Shown: one piece after another, positions 1 through 6,400 of the stretch
How positions within the stretch are numbered: position 1 is the first letter of the stretch
Layout: every line of letters begins with the position of its first letter
Origin: an uncultured Prevotella sp.
GTDB lineage: Bacteria; Bacteroidota; Bacteroidia; Bacteroidales; Bacteroidaceae
Reading direction: 5' to 3'
DNA: 27,519 nt
Assembly (NCBI GenBank): GCA_900543585.1
Contig: UQRP01000033.1
Span: 1-27,519, forward strand
Notes under the pieces: model-generated
What the model saw: the letters and a program-made list of their open reading frames with translations, nothing else
Told to the model about the DNA's origin: nothing
Databases searched by the model: none
Program-made: the position numbers and the translations under genes

Positions 1-68
1 TTCCCTATCCTTCCTTACCACCAAACCATTAAATTAAAACTTTTACACCTCTTAGGAATCCGTTACCT

Positions 69-1034
69 ATGCCAGTATCACAGAACATTTCAACGTCTCC
101 GCTCATCTCTTTCATCGTGCCGGCATATAACCTGCCTGTAGACTTGCTCCGGCAGTGTCTGGAGAGCATCATCTCGCTGTCTTTAAGCAAGGAACAGCGG
201 GAAATCATTGTCATTGACGACGGCTCCGACTTTTCACCGATCAATGCATTGGGTAGTCTTGTTGAGGATATCATCTTCATCCGCCAACCTAATGGGGGAC
301 TGTCTGCCGCACGTAATACCGGCATAAGAATGTCCCAGGGCAGATTTATTCAATTTGTCGATGGAGATGACTTCCTCATTCAGACAGCCTACGAGCATTG
401 TCTCGATATTATCCGTTATCATGAACCTGTTGATATGGTTGCATTCTGTGTTTCTGATACCAAGAGCACAACTTTAGATCTTTCTGTTGAAGGGCCTGTG
501 ACAGGAGCTTGTTATATGGAAAGTCATAACATTCAATCATCGGCTTGCAGTTATATATTCAGGCGGGAATGTTTAGGAAGCCTTCGATTTACGCCTGGAA
601 TTATTCATGAGGACGAGGAGTTTACGCCACAGTTGCTGCTGCATGTGAAGAACTTGTATGTCACAAAGGCGAAGGCTTACTACTACAGGTATAGGAAAGA
701 CTCTATCATGCACAATTCCTCTCCAGCGCATAAGGAGCGACGCCTTGGGGACTCTCTTACTGTGCTTTTGCATCTTCAGACCATTGCCAAGGGCTACGAG
801 GAAGGGGAGAGGAAGAATGCCATGAGCCGCCGCGTGGCTCAGTATACCATGGACTATCTTGTCAATACCATCAGACTGACTCGGAGCTATCGGCGGCTGT
901 CGGAAGCCATAGACGTCTTGACGGAGCAAGGGCTCTATCCCCTACCCGACTCCCACTATACTTATAAATACACTCTCTTCCGCCGACTGATTCAGAAGAA
1001 GGCCGGAAGAATCATGTTGATGACCCTATTATGA
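69..1034 (+). CDS. Family 2 glycosyltransferase
   Basis: A GT-A fold glycosyltransferase of 321 residues, probably transferring a nucleotide-activated sugar to a growing surface polysaccharide or glycan at the cytoplasmic face of the membrane. The N-terminus shows the GT2 pattern in order: the opening strand with IVPAYN (residues 15-20), IDDGS near 49-53, NGGLSAARN at 75-83 and the metal-binding VDGDD at 97-101. The C-terminal third has no clear membrane segment, so it looks soluble or peripheral. The ATG at 69 is taken because it lies just before the first conserved strand. The gene overlaps the next glycosyltransferase by four bases (ATGA), so the two are translationally coupled. The donor and acceptor cannot be told from sequence. 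The rest of the glycan locus would lie before the window. Confidence 0.9.
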   Translation: MPVSQNISTSPLISFIVPAYNLPVDLLRQCLESIISLSLSKEQREIIVIDDGSDFSPINALGSLVEDIIFIRQPNGGLSAARNTGIRMSQGRFIQFVDGDDFLIQTAYEHCLDIIRYHEPVDMVAFCVSDTKSTTLDLSVEGPVTGACYMESHNIQSSACSYIFRRECLGSLRFTPGIIHEDEEFTPQLLLHVKNLYVTKAKAYYYRYRKDSIMHNSSPAHKERRLGDSLTVLLHLQTIAKGYEEGERKNAMSRRVAQYTMDYLVNTIRLTRSYRRLSEAIDVLTEQGLYPLPDSHYTYKYTLFRRLIQKKAGRIMLMTLL

Positions 1035-2146
1035 GAATACTTCTCCTTGGTGAATATAGCAACGTCCATGCTACCCTTGCCAATGGCTTGCGGTTTTTGG
1101 GGCATGAGGTGACAGTTGTCAGTAATGGCGATTTCTGGAAAAACTATCCCCGAGACATTGATGTGAGCCGTAAGCCCGGAAAATTTGGTGGTATCATACT
1201 TTCTGCAAAGATAGCGTCTTTGTTGCCTAAACTTAGAGGATATGACATCGTCCAGCTCATCAATCCCATGTTTTTCGAGCTGAAGGCGGAGAGAATTCTG
1301 CCAATATATCGTTTCCTGCGACGCCATAATAGAAGAGTTGTCCTTGGAGCCTTTGGTATGGACTACTATTGGGTCCACGAGAATATTACGCGCATGCCAC
1401 TGCGTTACAGTGATTTTAACATAGGTCGTAGCTTGCGAACAGATGCTGTAGCCATGAAGGATCGTAACGATTGGATAGACACCCCGAAAGGTTATCTGAA
1501 CCAGGTGATAGCCAAAGATTGCGATGGTATCATTGCCGGTCTCTTCGAATACTATGTAACTTACCACCCTGTTTTTCCGGATAAGACAGTATTCATTCCC
1601 TTCCCCATAAAATGTAATCAGGATGCAATTGATGAGCACGTTATAGACCGGCATGACAAGGTGAGGCTGTTTATTGGCATCAGTAAGCAGCGCAGCCAAT
1701 ATAAAGGTACAGACATCATGCTTGCAGCAGCAAGAAATGTTAAGGAGAGACATCCTGATGGTATAGAGATAAAGATAGCCGATGGCATACCATTTGCTGA
1801 ATATGTGGAGATGATGAGAGGTTCCGATGCTATCTGCGACCAGCTCTACAGCTATACCCCGGCTATGAATGCTCTGGAAGCTATGAGTCATGGAATCATT
1901 GTCATCGGTGGTGGCGAACCGGAGAATTATGAGATTCTTCATGAGGACAAGTTGCGACCCATCATCAATGTCACTCCCGAGGAGGGTAATGTTGAGAGTG
2001 CTATCGAAGATCTTGTCTCTCACCCTGAAAGAATGTGTGAGTTGAAACTACAGAGTATAGAATATGTCAAGAAATATCATGACTTTATCAGGGTGGCACA
2101 GCAGTATGAGGCTTTCTATCACACTGTTCTCGAAAATAAGCATTGA
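1031..2146 (+). CDS. Glycosyltransferase, GT-B fold (GT4-like)
   Basis: A 371-residue protein that looks like a GT-B glycosyltransferase. It opens with the Rossmann-like strand MRILLLGEYS and a following GHEVTVVS, as in GT4 enzymes. The C-terminal half has a second nucleotide-binding domain with KGTDIMLAAA (225-234), a DQLYSYTPAMNALEAMSHG-like acceptor/donor region (270-288) and a GGEPENYE motif (294-301), where GT4 enzymes place the donor-binding EX7E element. It starts inside the stop codon of the upstream GT2 gene, so the two probably act on the same glycan. The sugar specificity is unknown. No membrane segments are visible. The next gene has its own promoter, so this is likely the last gene of its transcription unit. 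Confidence 0.85.
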   Translation: MRILLLGEYSNVHATLANGLRFLGHEVTVVSNGDFWKNYPRDIDVSRKPGKFGGIILSAKIASLLPKLRGYDIVQLINPMFFELKAERILPIYRFLRRHNRRVVLGAFGMDYYWVHENITRMPLRYSDFNIGRSLRTDAVAMKDRNDWIDTPKGYLNQVIAKDCDGIIAGLFEYYVTYHPVFPDKTVFIPFPIKCNQDAIDEHVIDRHDKVRLFIGISKQRSQYKGTDIMLAAARNVKERHPDGIEIKIADGIPFAEYVEMMRGSDAICDQLYSYTPAMNALEAMSHGIIVIGGGEPENYEILHEDKLRPIINVTPEEGNVESAIEDLVSHPERMCELKLQSIEYVKKYHDFIRVAQQYEAFYHTVLENKH

Positions 2147-2163
2147 AAAATTAGCGGTAATTG

Positions 2164-2194
2164 TTTGCAGATTATAATTTTATATTTATTTTTG
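2164..2194 (+). promoter_or_regulatory. Bacteroidota promoter for the acidic-tail protein
   Basis: TTTG at 2164-2167 and TATTTTTG at 2187-2194 are separated by 19 bases, an exact match to the Bacteroidota -33/-7 consensus (TTTG, TAnnTTTG). Transcription should begin near 2199, about 17 bases before the ATG at 2216. Confidence 0.75.
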
Positions 2195-2215
2195 CAGCAC
2201 ATATAGAGCAACATT

Positions 2216-3058
2216 ATGAAAGATAAAAAAGCTATCAGTCTTAAGTCTTTGACAAAGAGCAATGTATGGGACATTCAGGAGAATGACGTCTTCCGCATGT
2301 GGGAGGCAGCAGAGAAAGATGCTGACCTCAAGGACAACATGCGGCGTTATACCGACATTATCCGGACTGCCTTTGAGATTGAGGATGTCAAAGTTGACAA
2401 GCCAGAGGTTATCAGCAAGTTAGAGGCCCGTGGCTTCAAGGTAGGCTCCATCTATGCTGGTGGAGAGGGCGATAACAAGATTAGGCGCAAGATTGCCATT
2501 AAGAAACGCGCCATCATGCGTGTCACCGACCTTACCTATGAGAATGTGCATCATATCTCAGCTATGAAGATGGTGGAGATTCTTGAGCGTAACTTTGGTG
2601 GTGGCTGGGAAAGTCTGCCACAGAGCATTCAGGACATCATCCTTAGTGCTTTTGATATCTCCACAACGACACTGCCATCAGACCGTCTTCATAAGAAAGG
2701 TGGCCTCTATGAGAAGAAGGTGGAGGACGGATATGAGGTCTTGGAGATTCCCAAGGGCTCATGGACGGAAGCAATCTTCGTCAAGGAGAAGCCGGAGATT
2801 TTGGAGGATAAAAACGTCTTTGACTTTGACAGCAAGGCCGACAAGAAGTCGGATGCTGACAATCTTGACGACAACGACGACGAAGAGTTGGACGACAATG
2901 TCGATGAGAAGAAGGACGATGATGATGATGACGACGATGATGACTCCTTCGACGATGACAAGCTTACCGAGGAGAGTTATCGCACGACATACGAGACTAA
3001 TCCTGACGATTTGAACTACGAAGCTGAGGAAATCAGCGATGATTCAGAAAATTATTAA
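2216..3058 (+). CDS. Hypothetical protein with long Asp/Glu-rich C-terminal tail
   Basis: A 280-residue protein I do not recognise. Residues 1 to about 195 look folded, with mixed charge, an arginine/lysine-rich patch (KIRRKIAIKKRAIMR near residues 88-102) and a helical segment ending in a tryptophan-containing GGGWESLPQ stretch. From about residue 203 to the end the chain is extremely acidic and must be disordered, including ten aspartates in a row encoded by GAT/GAC codons around 2918-2947. The arrangement resembles proteins that use an acidic tail to compete with nucleic acid, such as the delta subunit of Firmicutes RNA polymerase, but I see no sequence homology to support that role. It has its own promoter and is followed by a strong terminator, so it forms a monocistronic unit. 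Confidence 0.8.
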   Translation: MKDKKAISLKSLTKSNVWDIQENDVFRMWEAAEKDADLKDNMRRYTDIIRTAFEIEDVKVDKPEVISKLEARGFKVGSIYAGGEGDNKIRRKIAIKKRAIMRVTDLTYENVHHISAMKMVEILERNFGGGWESLPQSIQDIILSAFDISTTTLPSDRLHKKGGLYEKKVEDGYEVLEIPKGSWTEAIFVKEKPEILEDKNVFDFDSKADKKSDADNLDDNDDEELDDNVDEKKDDDDDDDDDDSFDDDKLTEESYRTTYETNPDDLNYEAEEISDDSENY

Positions 3059-3078
3059 GGACGAGTCGAGAAGACATA

Positions 3079-3112
3079 AAAAAAGGACTTTGAGAAATCA
3101 AAGTCCTTTTTT
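3079..3112. terminator. Bidirectional intrinsic terminator
   Basis: A perfect 15-base-pair stem (3079-3093 with 3098-3112) closes on a GAAA loop. The A-tract on the left and T-tract on the right mean it can end transcription from both sides: the acidic-tail gene on plus and the rpmB-rpmG-DUF4295 operon on minus. Confidence 0.9.
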
Positions 3113-3125
3113 ATGTAGATGAAAT

Positions 3126-3284
3126 TTATTTCTTAAAGAAATCTTTCACAGCCTCATTGGGCACCATCTGCTCATCGAAGACGTATGCGCCAGTCTTGGG
3201 GCTCTTAACCATCTTGATGACCTTTGAGTAAGCGCGGCCATCGGTGCTACCTTCGTGAAGGGTAGCGACTGCTTTCTTTGCCAT
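3126..3284 (-). CDS. DUF4295 small basic protein (probable ribosomal protein bL38)
   Basis: A 52-residue basic protein beginning MAKKAVATLHEG and ending in FFKK, matching the DUF4295 family found only in Bacteroidota. It is the third gene after rpmB and rpmG, 11 bases downstream of rpmG, which fits a ribosomal role. I recall that a Bacteroidota-specific large-subunit protein named bL38 was described in the Flavobacterium johnsoniae ribosome and believe it is this family, but cannot confirm it here. The start ATG and the stop just before the bidirectional terminator leave no alternative frame. Confidence 0.85.
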   Translation of the reverse strand: MAKKAVATLHEGSTDGRAYSKVIKMVKSPKTGAYVFDEQMVPNEAVKDFFKK

Positions 3285-3295
3285 ATCTCTTTACT

Positions 3296-3484
3296 TTACT
3301 TTATCTCCTTGTGAAGAGTCATCTTCTTCAGGATGGGGTTATACTTCATCAGCTCCAGACGACCCGGAGTATTCTTACGGTTCTTTGTCGTTACATAACG
3401 ACTTGTGCCAGGCAGACCGGAGTTCTTCATCTCTGTGCACTCCAAAATGACCTGCACTCTGTTGCCCTTAGCTTTCTTTGCCAT
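3296..3484 (-). CDS. rpmG: 50S ribosomal protein L33 (bL33)
   Basis: A 62-residue basic protein of normal L33 length, beginning MAKKAKGNRVQVILECTE and ending with the family's MKYNPILKKMTLHKE block. L33 sits near the E site of the large ribosomal subunit. The two CxxC pairs of zinc-binding L33 are missing: only one cysteine is present, so this is the zinc-independent (C-minus) form. It lies five bases after rpmB and 11 before the DUF4295 gene, in a three-gene ribosomal operon driven by the promoter at 3806-3836. Confidence 0.96.
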   Translation of the reverse strand: MAKKAKGNRVQVILECTEMKNSGLPGTSRYVTTKNRKNTPGRLELMKYNPILKKMTLHKEIK

Positions 3485-3489
3485 TGTCG

Positions 3490-3753
3490 TTAATCTCCTA
3501 TTACTTTAATGTCCTTCCAATCGCAGTAACCCTTTGCAACGGCCTGCTTAAGAGCTGCGTCAAGACCAATCTTGTTAATGAGACGGAGACCAGCAGCGCT
3601 GATCTTCAATGATATCCAGCAGTTCTCCTCTACATAGAAGAACTTCTTGCTGAAAAGGTTGACATCAAAGCTACGCTTTGTGTGGTGCTTTGAGTGAGAC
3701 ACATTGCAACCAATCTGTGCCTTCTTGCCTGTTATCTGACAAATCTTAGACAT
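3490..3753 (-). CDS. rpmB: 50S ribosomal protein L28 (bL28)
   Basis: An 87-residue basic protein with the L28 signature: MSKICQITGKK at the N-terminus, the NVSHSKHHTKRSF block (residues 17-29) and the C-terminal SAAGLRLINKIGLDAAL segment. L28 is a structural protein of the large ribosomal subunit. It is the first gene of the rpmB-rpmG-DUF4295 operon, with a leader of about 47 bases from the predicted start of transcription. No autoregulatory structure is obvious in that leader. Confidence 0.97.
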   Translation of the reverse strand: MSKICQITGKKAQIGCNVSHSKHHTKRSFDVNLFSKKFFYVEENCWISLKISAAGLRLINKIGLDAALKQAVAKGYCDWKDIKVIGD

Positions 3754-3805
3754 CGCTATTCTTTGTTTTTGATTCCTACTTTTGATACTTATTCCAAACA
3801 GAGTG

Positions 3806-3836
3806 CAAAATTACAAAAAAAAATTAATCCTGCAAA
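3806..3836 (-). promoter_or_regulatory. Promoter of the rpmB operon
   Basis: On the minus strand, TTTG (plus CAAA at 3833-3836) and TAATTTTG (plus CAAAATTA at 3806-3813) are spaced by 19 bases. This is a perfect Bacteroidota promoter, placing the start of transcription near 3800. Confidence 0.8.
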
Positions 3837-3922
3837 GTAAAAGCTCCTTAAATGCTGATTTTTAAGGATTTTTATTTCACAGGATTCAATTAAAGCACTA
3901 TTTAGCGCTTTGTCAAGCTGCA

Positions 3923-4426
3923 TTAAGCTTTTTGAGCATGCTTTTCAGCCAAATAGTCGATAAAGAGGTGGAGTGCCTTGTTGGTAGCGATGGCGAGGTT
4001 GATGTCACGACCAAAGTCTTCTGTGAGCAGGAAGGTGCGCACATCGTCTTTAGAACCATATGCCAGCCAGATTGTCCCCACGGGGATGTCGGGTGTACCT
4101 CCTGTGGGACCTGCAGTGCCGGTGGCCGAGATGGCATAGTCGACGCCTAAAGCATCACAAGCTCCGATAACCATCTCCTTGGCGACCTCCTCGCAGACGG
4201 CCGTCTGCTCTTCAAGAACCTGATGAGAGACGTGGAGTAACTTCTCCTTGATTTCGTTGGTATAGCTGACAATACCGCCTTTGAAATACTGTGAAGAGCC
4301 AGGAGTTGCGATGATGGCCTCGGAGATGCGGCCGCCTGTGCAACTCTCTGCAGTGCCAAGCGTCTCTTCGGTGTTGTATAAAGCCTCTTGAATACGGTGG
4401 CTTAAAACCTTTGTTTCTAATTCCAT
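3923..4426 (-). CDS. pncC: CinA C-terminal family nicotinamide-nucleotide amidohydrolase
   Basis: A 167-residue stand-alone copy of the CinA C-terminal domain, which hydrolyses NMN to nicotinate mononucleotide and ammonia in pyridine nucleotide salvage. The family motifs are present: TAESCTGG (25-32, with the catalytic serine), the GGIVSY block near 50-55 and SATGTAGPTGGT near 99-110. The N-terminal molybdopterin-binding-like domain of full CinA is absent, as in Escherichia coli PncC. Its ATG lies one base from the tsaD stop codon, so it is co-transcribed and probably co-translated with tsaD. Some relatives in this family have no proven enzyme activity. Confidence 0.88.
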   Translation of the reverse strand: MELETKVLSHRIQEALYNTEETLGTAESCTGGRISEAIIATPGSSQYFKGGIVSYTNEIKEKLLHVSHQVLEEQTAVCEEVAKEMVIGACDALGVDYAISATGTAGPTGGTPDIPVGTIWLAYGSKDDVRTFLLTEDFGRDINLAIATNKALHLFIDYLAEKHAQKA

Positions 4427-4427
4427 A

Positions 4428-5468
4428 TTATTTGAATGTTACTTTAGAGAAGGCTGGCGCATCAATAGAGCAGAAGTCTTTGTCCAAGAACTTGTAGTAG
4501 CCTACGATACCTATCATGGCTGCATTGTCTGTGGTGTAGCTGAACTTAGGTATATAGATGGTCCAGCCATATTTATCAGCATGCTCATGAAAAGCGTTGC
4601 GCAAACCATTGTTGGCGGATACGCCACCGGCCACGGCAACATGTTTGATTCCAGTCTGTTTGACAGCCAACCGTAGCTTCTTCATCAGAATGTCAACGAT
4701 GGTGTGCTCCAGGCTTGCGGCAATATCCTCTTTATGGTTCTCAATGAAGTTGGGCTCCTCGGCCACCCATTTTCTGAGGTTGTAGAGAAAGCTTGTCTTC
4801 AGTCCGGAAAAAGAATAATCGAGTCCCGGAATATTGGGCTCTGCAAACTTATAGGCAAGTGGGTTTCCTTTACGTGCGAGCTTGTCAATGATAGGTCCGC
4901 CAGGATAGCCCAACCCCATCACTTTGGAACACTTGTCGATGGCCTCACCGGCGGCATCGTCGATGGTCTGGCCAAGTACTTCCATATCATTGTAGGCATT
5001 GACCTTTACAATCTGGGAATTGCCACCTGAGACTAAGAGGCATATAAAAGGCAGCGGCGGCATATGGTTATCGTCATCGCTCTCTTTAATAAAATGTGCC
5101 ATGACGTGTCCTTGAAGATGGTTGACATCAATAAGCGGAATCTCCAAGCTGCGGGCAAAGCCTTTGGCAAAGCTCACCCCGACCAATAAAGAGCCCATGA
5201 GGCCCGGTCCGCGGGTGAAAGCCACAGCAGAGAGCTGCTCTTTAGTTATTCCGGCTCGCTTGAGTGCTTGGTCAACGACGGGAACTACATTCTGCTGATG
5301 TGCACGGCTTGCCAGCTCAGGGACGACACCACCATAGGCGCGGTGTACTTCTTGAGAGGCTGTGACATTGCTGAGCAACACACCATTTCTCAATACAGCA
5401 GCAGAGGTATCGTCACAACTGCTTTCTATACCGAGGATATAAATATCTTTATTATTAGTATTCGACAT
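4428..5468 (-). CDS. tsaD: tRNA N6-adenosine threonylcarbamoyltransferase
   Basis: TsaD of 346 residues, the normal length. With TsaB and TsaE it transfers the threonylcarbamoyl group from TC-AMP to A37 of tRNAs that read ANN codons. Family motifs are clear: ESSCDDTSAAV (15-25), the metal-binding pair in HLQGH (H117, H121), VSGGNSQIV, YSFSGLKT and GGVSANNGLR. It sits 15 bases after map and one base before pncC. The neighbours share a theme of translation quality. The start codon matches the family's N-terminus (DIYILGIESS), so no upstream extension is needed. Confidence 0.97.
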   Translation of the reverse strand: MSNTNNKDIYILGIESSCDDTSAAVLRNGVLLSNVTASQEVHRAYGGVVPELASRAHQQNVVPVVDQALKRAGITKEQLSAVAFTRGPGLMGSLLVGVSFAKGFARSLEIPLIDVNHLQGHVMAHFIKESDDDNHMPPLPFICLLVSGGNSQIVKVNAYNDMEVLGQTIDDAAGEAIDKCSKVMGLGYPGGPIIDKLARKGNPLAYKFAEPNIPGLDYSFSGLKTSFLYNLRKWVAEEPNFIENHKEDIAASLEHTIVDILMKKLRLAVKQTGIKHVAVAGGVSANNGLRNAFHEHADKYGWTIYIPKFSYTTDNAAMIGIVGYYKFLDKDFCSIDAPAFSKVTFK

Positions 5469-5483
5469 TATATAATATGTGGT

Positions 5484-6350
5484 TTAATAGGACAGTATCT
5501 CCACCCCATGTTCTGTCATGAGGAAGGTGTGCTCCCATTGAGCGGAAGGCTTCTCATCACCTGAGATGACTTCCCAGCCATAGGGGTCATCAGCATCAAT
5601 GTAGACCTTCCATGTACCCATGTTAATCATGGGCTCTATGGTGAAAGTCATGCCGGGAACGAGCATCATTCCCGTGCCTCGATGTCCATAGTGCAGGACT
5701 TCCGGCTCCTCGTGCATAGCTAAGCCTACGCCGTGACCACAGAGGTCGCGCACAACGCCATAGCCATATTTCTCGGCATGCTTCTGTATGGCATGTCCTA
5801 TATCTCCAAGAAATCCCCATGGCTTGGCAGCCTCTGCACCTAAGTCAAGGCACTCTTTGGTGACCCTGACGAGCTGCTCCTTTTCTGGAGTCGTCTTGCC
5901 ACCGATGATGAACATGCGGGAGGCATCGCCAAAATAGCCATTGTAATCGAGCGTCATGTCAACATTGACAATGTCCCCTTCCTGGAGAATGTCTTCTTTC
6001 TTGGGTATACCATGACAGACAACTTCATTGATGCTTGTGCAGACAGCTTTTGGGAATCCCTCATAGTTAAGACAAGACGGGTGGCAGTCGTTATCCTTGC
6101 AGTATTGCATGACGACATCGTCAATATCCTGAGTGCTGATGCCCGGTTTTATCATTGCTTCTACAGCATCAAGGCAGCCGGTGTTAAGTTTTCCGGCTAT
6201 TCTGATACCTTCAATCTGTTCGGGAGTACGGACCATGTCCCTTGTCGGAACAAGCTTGCCTTTACTCTCCCAGTACATAATCTTTTTATCCAAATCGGTG
6301 ACAGGCTGTCCGGGAAGGCAGTGCCAGCGACGTTTCTTTTTGAAATTCAT
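5484..6350 (-). CDS. map: Methionine aminopeptidase, type I
   Basis: Removes the initiator methionine from nascent proteins. All five metal ligands of the pita-bread fold are in place (D131, D142, H206, E239, E273), as is the substrate-contacting H113 in CHGIPKK. At 288 residues it is about 25 to 40 longer than the shortest type Ia enzymes because of a basic N-terminal extension (MNFKKKRRWHCLPGQP) of the kind that can contact the ribosome. It is the first gene of map-tsaD-pncC. The promoter lies at 6370-6400, giving a leader of about 14 bases, which supports the ATG at 6350. Confidence 0.96.
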   Translation of the reverse strand: MNFKKKRRWHCLPGQPVTDLDKKIMYWESKGKLVPTRDMVRTPEQIEGIRIAGKLNTGCLDAVEAMIKPGISTQDIDDVVMQYCKDNDCHPSCLNYEGFPKAVCTSINEVVCHGIPKKEDILQEGDIVNVDMTLDYNGYFGDASRMFIIGGKTTPEKEQLVRVTKECLDLGAEAAKPWGFLGDIGHAIQKHAEKYGYGVVRDLCGHGVGLAMHEEPEVLHYGHRGTGMMLVPGMTFTIEPMINMGTWKVYIDADDPYGWEVISGDEKPSAQWEHTFLMTEHGVEILSY

Positions 6351-6369
6351 TGCTATATAGAATTTTCTG

Positions 6370-6400
6370 CAAAGTTACTACAATCCCTTCACAATTCAAA
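6370..6400 (-). promoter_or_regulatory. Promoter of map-tsaD-pncC, overlapping the metH stop codon
   Basis: Minus-strand TTTG (plus CAAA 6397-6400) and TAACTTTG (plus CAAAGTTA 6370-6377) are 19 bases apart, a perfect match to the Bacteroidota consensus. The -33 element shares bases with the metH stop codon at 6396-6398, so metH transcripts must pass through it. Confidence 0.78.

Noticed and set aside
992..2023. A 343-residue open frame on the minus strand
   Set aside because: It lies wholly antisense to the GT-B glycosyltransferase, which has clear family motifs. The minus-strand translation has no recognisable pattern.
2707..2961. A serine-rich minus-strand open frame
   Set aside because: It is the antisense of the GAT/GAC aspartate tract and its composition follows from that.
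3846..3911. Small inverted repeats (CCTTAAA/TTTAAGG and AAAGC/GCTTT) after pncC
   Set aside because: The stems are 5 to 7 base pairs and AT-rich, with only weak T-tracts. They may end the map operon but the evidence is too slight to annotate.
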